This document shows, piece by piece, positions 6,951-15,330 of a DNA stretch of 29,885 nucleotides. The stretch covers positions 1 through 29,885 of the forward strand of contig NZ_CALDXR010000046.1 of the NCBI RefSeq assembly GCF_937920985.1, written 5' to 3'. A model generated the notes under the pieces. It did not search any database. It saw nothing but the letters and a program-made list of their open reading frames with translations, and was not told the origin of the DNA. Each line of letters begins with the position of its first letter. The stretch's first letter is position 1. Made by a program: the position numbers and the translations under genes. This stretch comes from an uncultured Phascolarctobacterium sp. (GTDB taxonomy: Bacteria > Bacillota > Negativicutes > Acidaminococcales > Acidaminococcaceae).

Positions 6951-7064
6951 ATTACGAGAAAAGTGAACTAGGTGAAAAAGTTCGTAATAGGATGTGTGCT
7001 GAAACGGTAAAATGGGAGAATGCTATTACGAGAAAAGGGAGAAAATGCCAAAATCTCGTAATAG
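6949..7064 (+). repeat. Two ATTACGAGA hairpin repeats
   Basis: CTATTACGA (6949-6957) pairs with TCGTAATAG (6982-6990). A second copy, CTATTACGAGA (7023-7033) with TCTCGTAATAG (7054-7064), has a perfect 11-bp stem. Both copies span 42 nt, and both left arms are followed by AAA (GAGAAAA). They lie between the trp terminator and the dap promoter. Their nature is unknown; they could be small mobile or protein-binding repeats. Confidence 0.7.
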
Positions 7065-7137
7065 AAATCATTATACCTTCCCTTTTTGTAAAATCTTTAC
7101 ACTTGCTGTTATAAGAAGATGCTAATAATTTTCCTCG

Positions 7138-7166
7138 TTGACAAATAGCAGTAACAGTAATATAAT
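7138..7166 (+). promoter_or_regulatory. Promoter of the lysine-pathway operon
   Basis: Consensus sigma-A promoter: TTGACA (7138-7143), 17 bp, TATAAT (7161-7166). The transcript should start near 7173, just upstream of the lysine riboswitch. Confidence 0.9.
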
Positions 7167-7186
7167 TTTTTTAATAGCAAACCATT

Positions 7187-7345
7187 AAGATAGAGGCGCG
7201 GAAAGCATGAGTAGGTTGTGGAGCGGGAGCTGAGAAGCATCACAAAAGGGCTAACGCCGAAGTGCAATGGCAGCCGTGTCGTTGTGCTGGGCCGTCAGTG
7301 AAAGCTGCCGGACTGTCGCTGCATCTGCAGCGGAGGGCTATCTCG
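7187..7345 (+). promoter_or_regulatory. Lysine riboswitch (L-box)
   Basis: This RNA binds L-lysine and stops transcription of the operon when lysine is plentiful. The conserved blocks appear in order: GATAGAGGCGCGGA at the 5' side of P1, AGTAG in the following internal loop, CGCCGAAG (about 7255-7262), GCTGGGCC, GGACTGTC (about 7310-7317) and the closing GGAGGGCTATCTCG (7332-7345). The 3' P1 strand (CTATCTC) can also pair with GAGATAG of the downstream terminator arm, which gives the expected antiterminator switch. The target genes are four lysine-pathway genes, which fits exactly. Confidence 0.95.
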
Positions 7346-7376
7346 GCTATGGGTGTGAATATTTATTTGACATGCT

Positions 7377-7422
7377 AACCGTTGAGATAGAATCCAAAGG
7401 AAATATCTCAACGGTTATTTTT
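7377..7422 (+). terminator. Terminator of the lysine riboswitch
   Basis: Perfect 13-bp stem AACCGTTGAGATA (7377-7389) with TATCTCAACGGTT (7404-7416), followed by ATTTTTA. Confidence 0.92.
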
Positions 7423-7442
7423 ATGATTAAGGAGTGAACGAC

Positions 7443-8213
7443 ATGATTCGTGTTTTGGTAAATGGTGCGCTGGGCCGTATGGGCGGCGAGGTATGTAAAA
7501 AAGTATATAGCGAAGCTGATTTGGAGCTTGTTGGTGCTGTAGATATTAAGGAAGGCACTGTGCATCTGGGTGATGGTGTTAAGGTAACGACAGACTTGGT
7601 TGCTGCCATTGAAGCTACTAAACCGGATGTTGTTGTTGACTTCACCCGTCCTGATGTTGTAATGGGCAATCTGCGCAAAATGCTGCCGCTAGGCGTGCAC
7701 GCTGTAGTAGGCACAACAGGCTTCAGCGATGCAGATTTGCAAGAGGTTGATGAGCTGGCACGCAAGCACAACACCAGCCTGTTGATTGCACCAAACTTTG
7801 CGCTTGGTGCAGTTGTAATGATGAAGCTGGCGTGTGAGGCTGCCAAATACTTCCCGCATGTGGAAATTATTGAAAAGCATCACGATAATAAGCTGGATGC
7901 TCCCAGCGGTACGGCGATTATTACCGCACAAAAAATTGCTGAGGTGCGCAAGGCTATGCATCAGGGCAATCCTGATGAAAAGGAAACCATGGCAGGTGCG
8001 CGCGGCGCGGATTACGAGGGCATGAAGATTCACAGTGTACGTCTGCCGGGTTACGTTGCTTCCCAGGAGGTTATCTTCGGCGGTCAGGGCGAAACTTTGA
8101 AAATCAGTACTGATCCTGTAAACCGCGAATGCTACATGCCGGGCGTTGCACTTGGCTGCCGCAAAATTGTTGACCAAGTAGGCCTGGTATACGGCTTAGA
8201 TAAATTACTCTAA
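7443..8213 (+). CDS. dapB: 4-Hydroxy-tetrahydrodipicolinate reductase
   Basis: DapB reduces 4-hydroxy-tetrahydrodipicolinate with NAD(P)H, the second step of the lysine/diaminopimelate branch. The 256-residue product has the nucleotide-binding GALGRMG (8-14), VVGTTGF (88-94), APNFALGAVVMM (116-127) and the catalytic signature EKHHDNKLDAPSGTA (144-158), with the HH pair and Lys150. An in-frame GTG lies at 7434 but overlaps the SD AAGGAG (7429-7434), so the ATG at 7443 is the start. It is the first gene after the lysine riboswitch. Confidence 0.96.
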   Translation: MIRVLVNGALGRMGGEVCKKVYSEADLELVGAVDIKEGTVHLGDGVKVTTDLVAAIEATKPDVVVDFTRPDVVMGNLRKMLPLGVHAVVGTTGFSDADLQEVDELARKHNTSLLIAPNFALGAVVMMKLACEAAKYFPHVEIIEKHHDNKLDAPSGTAIITAQKIAEVRKAMHQGNPDEKETMAGARGADYEGMKIHSVRLPGYVASQEVIFGGQGETLKISTDPVNRECYMPGVALGCRKIVDQVGLVYGLDKLL

Positions 8214-8233
8214 ATAGTGAGGGGGAGAATTTT

Positions 8234-9271
8234 ATGAAAAAGTATAATGTTGCTATTTTGGGCGCTACCGGTGCTGTTGGTACTGAATTTCTGAAGCTTA
8301 TTGAAGAAAGAAACTTCCCGTTTGCAGAACTGCGTCTGCTGGCTTCCAAGCGCAGCGCAGGCAAGCAGATTGAATTTATGGGTAAAACATATACTGTGCA
8401 GGAGGCTACCAAAGACTCCTTCGAGGGCATTGATATCGCTCTGTTCGCAGGCGGCAGCGTTTCCAAGGAGTTCGCTCCGTACGCTGTAAAGGCTGGTGCC
8501 GTTGTTATTGATAACTCCAGCACCTTCCGTATGGACCCCGAAGTGCCGCTGGTTGTGCCTGAGGTTAACCCGGAGGACATCCTGAAGCACAAGGGCATTA
8601 TCGCCAACCCCAACTGCTCTACCATTATTATGGTTATGGCACTGAAACCGCTGTATGACCTGGCACGCATTAAACGTATTGTCGTTTCTACCTATCAGGC
8701 TGTTTCCGGCGCCGGCAAGGAGGGCATTGACGAGCTCACCGACCAGACCAAGGCTTACAGCGAGGGCCGTGAGATGGAGGCACACATTCTTCCGTCTGCA
8801 AGCCTGCCGAAGCATTATCCGATTGCGTTTAACCTGATTCCGCAGATTGATGTTTTCCTTGACAATCTCTACACCAAAGAAGAGATGAAGATGATCAACG
8901 AAACCAGAAAGATTATGCATGATGACGAAATGCGCATCACCGCTACTACCGTGCGTGTGCCTGTATACCGCAGCCACAGCGAATCGGTAAACATTGAATT
9001 TGAGCATGATCTGGAGCTGAAGGATATGGCAGCTGCTATTGATGCCTTCCCCGGCGTTCAGATGATGGACGATCCGTCCAATCAGGTTTATCCGATGCCT
9101 TTATATACCTCGGAAAAATATGACTGTTTCGTTGGCCGTCTGCGCCGCGATGAGTCCAATCCGAATACCTTCAACCTGTGGGTAGTAGGCGACCAGATCC
9201 GCAAGGGCGCTGCGCTGAACACTCTGCAGATTGCCGAGGTTATGATTAAAAACGGCTGGTTAGAAAAATAA
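8234..9271 (+). CDS. asd: Aspartate-semialdehyde dehydrogenase
   Basis: Asd reduces aspartyl phosphate to aspartate semialdehyde, the branch point to lysine/DAP, threonine and methionine. The 345-residue protein starts with a Rossmann motif GATGAVGTEF (10-19). It has the active-site Cys128 in NPNCSTIIM and His248 in VYRSHSESVNIEF. A strong GGGGGAG SD precedes the ATG. It follows dapB by 20 nt in the same transcript. Confidence 0.96.
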   Translation: MKKYNVAILGATGAVGTEFLKLIEERNFPFAELRLLASKRSAGKQIEFMGKTYTVQEATKDSFEGIDIALFAGGSVSKEFAPYAVKAGAVVIDNSSTFRMDPEVPLVVPEVNPEDILKHKGIIANPNCSTIIMVMALKPLYDLARIKRIVVSTYQAVSGAGKEGIDELTDQTKAYSEGREMEAHILPSASLPKHYPIAFNLIPQIDVFLDNLYTKEEMKMINETRKIMHDDEMRITATTVRVPVYRSHSESVNIEFEHDLELKDMAAAIDAFPGVQMMDDPSNQVYPMPLYTSEKYDCFVGRLRRDESNPNTFNLWVVGDQIRKGAALNTLQIAEVMIKNGWLEK

Positions 9272-9298
9272 TAATGCACCTCTGCGTGTAAAGACTAC

Positions 9299-9319
9299 CG
9301 GCGTACAGCTTGTACGCCG
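9299..9319 (+). other. Hairpin between asd and lysC
   Basis: CGGCGTACA (9299-9307) and TGTACGCCG (9311-9319) form a perfect 9-bp stem with a 3-nt loop. There is no T-run after it, so it is more likely an mRNA-stabilising or processing hairpin inside the operon than a full terminator. Confidence 0.55.
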
Positions 9320-9380
9320 CAGCCTTTCCAGCATCCGGTACATTTTGCATTTGAATATAAACAGATGAGGAGCAATTTAC

Positions 9381-10601
9381 ATGAAAATCATTGTACAGAA
9401 ATTCGGCGGCACCTCCGTCGCGAGTGAGGAAGCCCGCGTTGCAGTTAAAAACAAGGTACAGCAGGCTATCCGCAACGGTTACTCCCCGGTAGTAGTTGTT
9501 TCGGCTATGGGACGCAATGGTGCGCCCTACGCAACCGATACTCTTATCGGTACCCTGAAGGACGTTAACCTTTCCGTTAATGTGCGTGAGATGGATATGA
9601 TGATGTGCTGCGGCGAAATCATTTCCTCCTGCGTAATGGCAGCAACTCTGCAAAAATTCGGTATCAACGCTATGGCGCTCACCGGCGGTCAGGCAGGCAT
9701 CATCACCGATTCCCAGTTTGGTGCAGCACGTATCAAAAATATCAATACCTCCGGTCTTATCCGCCTTTTGGAGGCAGGCATCATTCCGGTTGTCTGCGGC
9801 TTCCAGGGCATGACGGAAAACAACTATAAATTTACGACCTTGGGCCGCGGTGGCAGCGACACTTCTGCTGCTGCACTGGGCGCTGCACTCAAGGCTGATT
9901 TTGTAGAAATCTATACTGACGTTGAGGGCATCATGACTGCTGACCCGCGCATTGTCGAGAAGGCTAATATTCTGCAGCAGATTTCCTATGCCGAGGTTTG
10001 CCAGATGGCGCAGAACGGTGCGAAGGTTATTCATCCGCGTGCCGTGGAAATTGCCATGGGCAGCAATATTCCCATGTATGTTAAATCCACCTTTAGCGAT
10101 GCTCCCGGTACTCTGATTACCAGCGAACGCATCGGTCAGGGTAACGGCGGCGAAATTGCGATTAACGAATCCTGCGCCAGTGGTGTGGCTCATCTTAACG
10201 ACCTGGCACAGTTCCGCATAGACCTGAACCCGCAGGATATTACTGCAGGCCGTAATCTGTTCGAGGATCTGGCGGATGCAGGCATCAGCGTAGGCTGCCT
10301 GAACTTGTCGGAGAAGGAAGCAATGTTTGCAGTCTTCTCTCCCGATGTAGAGCACACCTGCAAGGTGCTTAATGAAACCGGCTTTAAATATACGCTGAAC
10401 GAAGGCTGCGGCAAGGTTTCTGTTGTCGGCAGCGCTATGCGTGGCGTGCCCGGCATTATGGCTACCTTTGTAACTGCGCTTGCCAGCCACAATATCGCTA
10501 TTCTGCAGACTGTGGACAGCGATACTACGATTTCCGCAATCGTTAAAGAGGAGCATTTGGTGGAGGCTGTGAAGGCATTACATGAAGCCTTTAAGTTGTA
10601 G
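9381..10601 (+). CDS. lysC: Aspartate kinase
   Basis: Aspartate kinase phosphorylates aspartate, the first step of the aspartate family pathway. The 406-residue protein opens with KFGGTS (7-12). Its kinase domain contains GRGGSDTSAAALGAAL and YTDVEGIMTADPRI. The C-terminal part carries tandem ACT domains that normally bind lysine and/or threonine as feedback inhibitors. The length matches the stand-alone LysC type rather than a fusion with homoserine dehydrogenase. The SD is AGGAG (about 9368-9372). A 109-nt gap with a stable hairpin separates it from asd. Confidence 0.95.
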   Translation: MKIIVQKFGGTSVASEEARVAVKNKVQQAIRNGYSPVVVVSAMGRNGAPYATDTLIGTLKDVNLSVNVREMDMMMCCGEIISSCVMAATLQKFGINAMALTGGQAGIITDSQFGAARIKNINTSGLIRLLEAGIIPVVCGFQGMTENNYKFTTLGRGGSDTSAAALGAALKADFVEIYTDVEGIMTADPRIVEKANILQQISYAEVCQMAQNGAKVIHPRAVEIAMGSNIPMYVKSTFSDAPGTLITSERIGQGNGGEIAINESCASGVAHLNDLAQFRIDLNPQDITAGRNLFEDLADAGISVGCLNLSEKEAMFAVFSPDVEHTCKVLNETGFKYTLNEGCGKVSVVGSAMRGVPGIMATFVTALASHNIAILQTVDSDTTISAIVKEEHLVEAVKALHEAFKL

Positions 10602-10743
10602 TCTGTGTATAAAGCACCGTCTGCATCGTTATGTTTCCAAGACGTACGTGAAGTACGCCGAAAAATTATAAAATTTATTTAGATAATAAGCAATATAGCA
10701 TAGAGAATTTTAGTTTCTATTAGTTTTAAGAGGTGGAATTACA

Positions 10744-11640
10744 ATGAACAAACCGTATTTTGGTAGATTATTAACGGCAATGGTTACGCCGTTCAACGCT
10801 GATGGCAGCATCAATTATGAAGCTGGTGCAGATTTTGCCGACTGGCTGCTGGCTAACGGCAGTGACGGCTTGGTAGTAGAAGGCTCTACCGGTGAAGCTG
10901 CAACCATGGACATGGATGAAAAAATAAAATTCATGCAGACCATCGTTGCACGTGTCAACGGCCGTGCCAAGATTGTTGCCGGTGCAGGCACCAACTGTAC
11001 TGCCAGCACTATTGACCTGGTTAAAAAAATGGAAGCCTGCGGTGTTGACGGCGTGCTCGTAGTTGGTCCGTACTACAACAAACCGACTCAGGAAGGCTAT
11101 TACCAGCATTTTGCAGCCGTAGCAAAGGCTACCAAGCTGCCGATTATCGTTTACAATGTTCCGGGACGTACCGGCGGCAACATTGCTCCGGAAACTGTTG
11201 CACGTCTGGCAGCAGATTTCAGCAACATTGTGGCTATTAAAGAGGCAGCAGGCAATGTAGCACAAACTGCAGAGCTGTATCGTGTGCTGCCGGAAGATTT
11301 CTCTATTTACAGCGGTGATGACGGCCTGATTCTGCCGTTCATGTCCGTTGGTGCCTGCGGCTTGATTTCCGTTCTGGCCAACGTTAACGGCAACCTGCTG
11401 CAGCAATTAATGCAGGCTTATAGCGAAGGCCGCGTGAAAGACGCTGCGGATATCAACAAGGTTATGGTGCCGTTGGCTAAGGCTATGTTTATAGAGAGCA
11501 ATCCGATTCCTATTAAGGCTGCTGTTACCAAGGTTACCGGTATTGATGCCGGTGCTCCGCGTCTGCCGCTGACTCCTATCAGCGCTGCCGCTGAGGCTAA
11601 GCTGGATGCAGCTTTAAAAGCAGCAGGCATGATAAAATGA
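10744..11640 (+). CDS. dapA: 4-Hydroxy-tetrahydrodipicolinate synthase
   Basis: DapA condenses pyruvate with aspartate semialdehyde, the entry to the lysine/DAP branch. It is a TIM-barrel class I aldolase of 298 residues. Active-site features are GSTGEA (47-52, Thr49), GPYYNKPTQEG (108-118), YNVPGRTGGN (137-146, Tyr137 and Arg142) and the Schiff-base lysine Lys166 in VAIKEAAGN. An AGGTGG SD precedes the ATG. The 142-nt gap after lysC is AT-rich and might hold a second promoter, but no convincing boxes are visible. The stop overlaps the next gene in ATGA. Confidence 0.96.
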   Translation: MNKPYFGRLLTAMVTPFNADGSINYEAGADFADWLLANGSDGLVVEGSTGEAATMDMDEKIKFMQTIVARVNGRAKIVAGAGTNCTASTIDLVKKMEACGVDGVLVVGPYYNKPTQEGYYQHFAAVAKATKLPIIVYNVPGRTGGNIAPETVARLAADFSNIVAIKEAAGNVAQTAELYRVLPEDFSIYSGDDGLILPFMSVGACGLISVLANVNGNLLQQLMQAYSEGRVKDAADINKVMVPLAKAMFIESNPIPIKAAVTKVTGIDAGAPRLPLTPISAAAEAKLDAALKAAGMIK

Positions 11641-12044
11641 GCAAGCTGGTAGTAATTATCCAGTGCGATACGGTGCAGCAGCGTTGCTGCGGCTACAACT
11701 GTACGCACGCCTTTTACAGCCGTGAGGGCAAGTTTGCCGGTTATCCCGAGGATACGCATTACATGAGCTTCACCTGCGGTGGTTGCTCCGGCGGTGCGCT
11801 GACGGTTAAGCTGGAGAACCTGGCGAAGCGCCTGCGCCGCTTTAAGGAGGAGGGGCAGGAGATTTGCGTGCATCTTTCTACCTGCATGGTATCGGATAAT
11901 TCGCATAAGCCGCCTTGCCCGCATCTTGATTACATCCAAAAGATTTTAGCGAAGAAGAAGCTTACCAATATTGTTCATGGTACCTACGTTTCCAAAACGG
12001 CCACCAGACGCCGTGAGGAAGGTATCTACAAGGATTTTGCATAA
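11637..12044 (+). CDS. CGGC-domain cysteine-rich protein
   Basis: This is a 135-residue protein of the CGGC-domain family, small cysteine-rich proteins thought to bind metal; their role is not established. Cysteines are at 10, 17, 18, 22, 47, 50, 77, 83 and 94. The naming motif CGGC is at 47-50 in FTCGGCSGG, and there is a further CXXXXXC pair around 77-83. No signal peptide is visible, so the protein is cytosolic. The ATG overlaps the dapA stop by 4 bp, so it is translationally coupled to dapA and should fall under the lysine riboswitch. A biochemical link to lysine synthesis is not known to me. Confidence 0.8.
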   Translation: MSKLVVIIQCDTVQQRCCGYNCTHAFYSREGKFAGYPEDTHYMSFTCGGCSGGALTVKLENLAKRLRRFKEEGQEICVHLSTCMVSDNSHKPPCPHLDYIQKILAKKKLTNIVHGTYVSKTATRRREEGIYKDFA

Positions 12045-12064
12045 GCTTTGTTTAAGCAAATGAA

Positions 12065-12105
12065 AAACACCCTACGTATTGCCGTTGGCAATGCGTAGGG
12101 TGTTT
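12065..12105. terminator. Bidirectional terminator between the dap operon and panF
   Basis: AAACACCCTACG (12065-12076) pairs with CGTAGGGTGTTT (12094-12105). The stem continues through ATTGCC/GGCAAT to a 3-nt loop, about 19 bp in all. A's precede and T's follow, so it can serve both converging transcripts. Confidence 0.9.
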
Positions 12106-12124
12106 GTGATTTTAGGCGTATTTA

Positions 12125-13624
12125 TTATTCGTCGTCAAATTTTTCGGGGAAGAAGATGCGCAGTGTTTTTTCATCAACTGTCTTGCCGAAGCTGTTGCCG
12201 ATGAAGAAGCACAACAAGGAAAGACCGATGCCGAGTACAATCTGATGCAGATCGAGCACCTTGATTTTGAAGACCATAGCCAGGCAGTAGATGATAACGC
12301 CGCCGCCCATGGCTGCAATAGCGCCGCATTTGTTGGCCTTGGGCCAGAAAAGACCGAAAATCAGCACCCAGAAGAAGGCTGTTTCCAGACCGCCGAAGGC
12401 AAACATGTTAATCTGCCAGATAACGCTGGGCGGTTTGATGGCGATGGCATAGACCAAAAGGCCGAGGATAATCGTTGCGCCGAGGCTGTAAAGGCGTATC
12501 TGATTATTGCTGAGCTGTTCTTCGCGCTTGCCCTTGATGTTCATGTAAACGTCCTTGACGATAGAGGAGGACGAGGAAAGCAGCAGCGAGGATACAGTGG
12601 AAATGGTTGCGGCAATCGGTCCGATGATGATAACGCCGGCCCAGAAGGGGGTGAGGCTGTGCACAATGGCAATCGGCATGATGTTATCAACGCTGTTGCC
12701 GTAGGCTGCAATAGGTCCGGTCAGGATGCCTTTGCTGATGACACCGATCCAGGTTGCGACCAGCGTCATAGCACCGATAACGACAGTACCGATAATCATA
12801 GCATTGTGCAGCGCCTTGGTATCCTTGTAGCTGATGCCGCGGACAACGGACTGCGGCAGCGACAGCGTACAGATGCCGACGAGCAGCCATTGGCTGATAT
12901 ACAGAGAAATAGGCATTTTGCCGCGGGAGAGAGGCTCGAGCATATCGGGATGCTGCGTGCTGATGTAGCTCATGATTTTGTTGAAGCCGCCGCCTGCGTG
13001 CATCATACCGCCCATGAGGATGCACAGGCCGACGATCATGGCGATGGCGCAGCAGGCATCGGTAACGGCAACGCCTTTAAAGCCACCGATGGTGGTGTAG
13101 ATGACAACTATCAGGCCGAACATCGTGAGGCCGGTGAGATAAGAAAAGCCGGTTACTGCTTCGAAGAGCTTGGCGGCGCCGACGAACTGTGCCACCATGG
13201 TGGCGCAGAAGAAGGCGACAATGACAACTGCTGCCATGTTCGCCAGAAAGTCCGAATGATAGCGGGCACGCAGCACGTCAATAACGGTTACGGCGTCAAT
13301 CTCACGCGCAATCAGGGCAATTTTTTTGCCGAACACGCCTAAAACGAGGAAGATAACGACTACCTGCACGATGGCCATGTACAGCCAGCCGTAGCCGATA
13401 ACCCAGGCTACGCCCGGACCGCCGACGAAGGTGCTTACGCTGCTGTAGGTGGCAGCGGTGGTCATAGCCAGTACAAAGCCGCCGAGAGTACGGCCGCCGA
13501 TGAAGTAATCCTTGGCGAAATCCTTTTGTCTGTTTTCCTTTGACGTGCGCTGGATATAGGCGCTGATGCTCAACAGAATCAGCAGAAAGGCCAGTGCTGG
13601 TAAAATATTTAAAATACTACTCAT
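12125..13624 (-). CDS. panF: Sodium/pantothenate symporter
   Basis: PanF imports pantothenate, the coenzyme A precursor, together with Na+. The 499-residue product is a solute:sodium symporter family protein with about 12-13 membrane segments. It matches E. coli PanF in several conserved stretches, such as YFIGGRTLGGFVLAMT, FVGGPGVAW, VRGISYKDTKA, SSSSSIVKDVYMNIKG and INMFAFGGLE. The frame stays open further upstream, but the ATG at 13624 is chosen because GGAGG lies 9 nt before it. That start overlaps the yhdT stop by 8 nt. The yhdT-panF order is the same as in E. coli, which strengthens the substrate call. Confidence 0.92.
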   Translation of the reverse strand: MSSILNILPALAFLLILLSISAYIQRTSKENRQKDFAKDYFIGGRTLGGFVLAMTTAATYSSVSTFVGGPGVAWVIGYGWLYMAIVQVVVIFLVLGVFGKKIALIAREIDAVTVIDVLRARYHSDFLANMAAVVIVAFFCATMVAQFVGAAKLFEAVTGFSYLTGLTMFGLIVVIYTTIGGFKGVAVTDACCAIAMIVGLCILMGGMMHAGGGFNKIMSYISTQHPDMLEPLSRGKMPISLYISQWLLVGICTLSLPQSVVRGISYKDTKALHNAMIIGTVVIGAMTLVATWIGVISKGILTGPIAAYGNSVDNIMPIAIVHSLTPFWAGVIIIGPIAATISTVSSLLLSSSSSIVKDVYMNIKGKREEQLSNNQIRLYSLGATIILGLLVYAIAIKPPSVIWQINMFAFGGLETAFFWVLIFGLFWPKANKCGAIAAMGGGVIIYCLAMVFKIKVLDLHQIVLGIGLSLLCFFIGNSFGKTVDEKTLRIFFPEKFDDE

Positions 13625-13880
13625 GCTGCTTATCCTCCGTGCTGTCATCCAAATCAAAGTTGACAAAAACCTTCTTTGTCAGAAAAACGGTAACGGCGAT
13701 GGCAAAAAGCCAGGTGCCGACACAGCCGCCCCAAACCCAAAGAGGTGTATGCCAGAATGTAATATTGCTGTCTGCCAGTCCAAAGCCTGCCAGGCACCAG
13801 AAGATGATGACGGCGATGGTGGCGATAACAGTAGCCAGAGCTTCGCGGTTGGCCTGGCGGAATTTATCACTGCGCTTCAT
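13617..13880 (-). CDS. yhdT: YhdT-family small membrane protein
   Basis: This encodes 87 residues with two predicted membrane helices (about 15-36, ATVIATIAVIIFWCLAGFGL, and about 48-68, VWGGCVGTWLFAIAVTVFL) and charged ends. It belongs to the YhdT/DUF997 family, which typically sits directly before panF. Its function is unknown; it may assist or partner the symporter. AAAGGAG precedes the ATG. It overlaps panF by 8 nt, so the two are co-translated. Confidence 0.87.
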   Translation of the reverse strand: MKRSDKFRQANREALATVIATIAVIIFWCLAGFGLADSNITFWHTPLWVWGGCVGTWLFAIAVTVFLTKKVFVNFDLDDSTEDKQHE

Positions 13881-13899
13881 ATAAACTGCTCCTTTCGTA

Positions 13900-13915
13900 C
13901 AGACAATGCTGTCTG
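13900..13915. promoter_or_regulatory. Palindrome upstream of yhdT-panF
   Basis: CAGACA-ATGC-TGTCTG is a perfect 6-bp dyad in the 5' leader of yhdT, about 20 nt before its ATG. It could be an operator or a small leader hairpin. No regulator can be assigned. Confidence 0.35.
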
Positions 13916-14023
13916 CTTACGTTAATAAATTTATTTTACCACAAAATATGCAGAAATACTTGCAAAATATGCTTAAAAGCATCATAAAATATCAGACGCC
14001 TGGTGTAATTTGACGGCTGTCTG

Positions 14024-14032
14024 TGTTATAAT
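14024..14032 (+). promoter_or_regulatory. Extended -10 promoter for the membrane protein/HAD pair
   Basis: TG-T-TATAAT (14024-14032). TTGACG at 14010-14015 is too close (11 bp) to act as its -35. The predicted start is near 14039. Confidence 0.5.
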
Positions 14033-14040
14033 GTATCTTG

Positions 14041-14469
14041 GTGATTAATTTGAAGAAAACAATGTATAATTTAGCTACAATGTGGCTGACGCTGAGCGTC
14101 ATTTTTTTACTATGTGAATATGTAACCGGTATGCTGCAGGTTGTTACCCTGGGCGGTCTTGTGGCAGGCTCCTTTATCGAGGGTGCTTTTATGTGCCTGG
14201 GATTGAAGCTGATGCATGTTATTGTTGACAAGCAGTTTTTGCTGACTAGGCTGCAGGAGCTGGCCAAACGCAGAAATGACTCCCTGAAGGCTATGCTGGT
14301 GATGGCTGCCTTCTCCCTGGAGGGTGCCGTAACTGTTTGCCGGATGCTGCCGGGTTATGACCTTAACTTTGGCATTATGCACGGTATTTTTCTTTTGCTG
14401 CTTTATCCGGCAGCAGCTATATTTTTGGATAAATTGATGTTGAAGGAGCAGATGGAGCATGGAAATTAA
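14041..14469 (+). CDS. Small integral membrane protein of unknown function
   Basis: Up to 142 residues with three or four hydrophobic helices (about WLTLSVIFLLCEYVTGML, LGGLVAGSFIEGAFMCLGL, MLVMAAFSLEGAVTV and GIMHGIFLLLLYPAAAIFL). A positively charged linker (LQELAKRRNDSLK) lies in the middle. I recognise no family. The start is uncertain. GTG at 14041 lies almost at the predicted transcription start, so it would be nearly leaderless. ATG at 14062 has only a weak GAAG before it. The 3' end overlaps the HAD gene by 11 nt, so the two are co-transcribed. Confidence 0.6.
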   Translation: MINLKKTMYNLATMWLTLSVIFLLCEYVTGMLQVVTLGGLVAGSFIEGAFMCLGLKLMHVIVDKQFLLTRLQELAKRRNDSLKAMLVMAAFSLEGAVTVCRMLPGYDLNFGIMHGIFLLLLYPAAAIFLDKLMLKEQMEHGN

Positions 14470-15268
14470 GCTGATTGCCAGCGATATGGACGATACACTT
14501 TTGAATAAGGACTGCCAGATTTCTCAGCGTAACGAGGCAGCTATCAGAAAGGCACTGGACGCAGGCAAGATTTTTTTGATTGCTACGGGCAGAATGTACG
14601 TTTCCGTGCGTCCCTATGCGCAAAAGCTGGGCCTTGATGTGCCGCTTGTTACCTATAACGGCGCTCTCGTTAAGGGCAGTCTGAGCGGTAAGGTTTATTA
14701 CGAGCACAAGATGAAGCTGTCTACAGCCAACGAGGTACTGGAGTACTGCCGCGAGAAGGGTTATTACCTGCAGCTTTATGTGGGTGACAGCATTTTGATT
14801 AAGCAGGAGAACGAATGCTCCCGGATGTATACCAAAATCAGCGGTATTCAGACTACTGCTATCGGTGAGGCGCTTTATCATACGGATGAAGAACCGTATA
14901 AGATTCTTGTTATGACCAAGAGCGAGGAATTTGCCGCTGTATGGCAGCAATTTAAAGAGGATTTTGCCGGCAAGCTGGATGTTACCAGCTCTAAAGACAA
15001 TTTCCTGGAGCTGATGGAGCCCGGTGTCAACAAATGGGAGGCGGTAAAAAGCGTAGCGGCAAGCTACGGCGTACAGCCGCAGGAAATTATGTGCATCGGT
15101 GATTCCAATAACGATGTGAAGATGATTGCCAATGCCGGTATCGGCGTTGCTGTTGCTAATGCTAAGGACAGCGTGAAGCAGAATGCAAAAATCATTACGG
15201 CATCCAATAATGATGACGGCGTGGCTTTGGTAATCGAAAGCATTTTGACGCCGCAGGCAGAGCAATAA
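14459..15268 (+). CDS. Cof-type HAD-IIB phosphatase
   Basis: This 269-residue protein is a haloacid dehalogenase superfamily phosphatase of the Cof/IIB type. It has the nucleophile motif DMDDT (9-13; Asp9, Asp11), motif II ATGR (42-45), the motif III lysine near 192 (VNKWEA) and the metal motif GDSNND (214-219). The IIB cap lies between residues 85 and 185. Such enzymes act on sugar phosphates, FMN or similar small phosphates; the substrate cannot be read from sequence. It overlaps the upstream membrane-protein gene and is followed by a terminator. Confidence 0.9.
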   Translation: MEIKLIASDMDDTLLNKDCQISQRNEAAIRKALDAGKIFLIATGRMYVSVRPYAQKLGLDVPLVTYNGALVKGSLSGKVYYEHKMKLSTANEVLEYCREKGYYLQLYVGDSILIKQENECSRMYTKISGIQTTAIGEALYHTDEEPYKILVMTKSEEFAAVWQQFKEDFAGKLDVTSSKDNFLELMEPGVNKWEAVKSVAASYGVQPQEIMCIGDSNNDVKMIANAGIGVAVANAKDSVKQNAKIITASNNDDGVALVIESILTPQAEQ

Positions 15269-15273
15269 AATGA

Positions 15274-15302
15274 GGGAGCGTGTTTAGTGCGCTCCCTTTT
15301 AA
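15274..15302 (+). terminator. Intrinsic terminator after the HAD gene
   Basis: GGGAGCG (15274-15280) pairs with CGCTCCC (15290-15296), followed by TTTTAAT. Confidence 0.8.
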
Positions 15303-15330
15303 TAATGTAGAGATAAGGTTGGTGACAGTA

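Noticed and set aside
9246..10556. Minus-strand ORF of 436 codons opposite lysC
   Set aside because: lysC is an unmistakable enzyme gene on the other strand, and the antisense product has no recognisable features.
12245..13342. Plus-strand ORF of 365 codons across panF
   Set aside because: It is the antisense shadow of the symporter gene; its composition (Asp/His/Asn-rich) is typical of that artefact.
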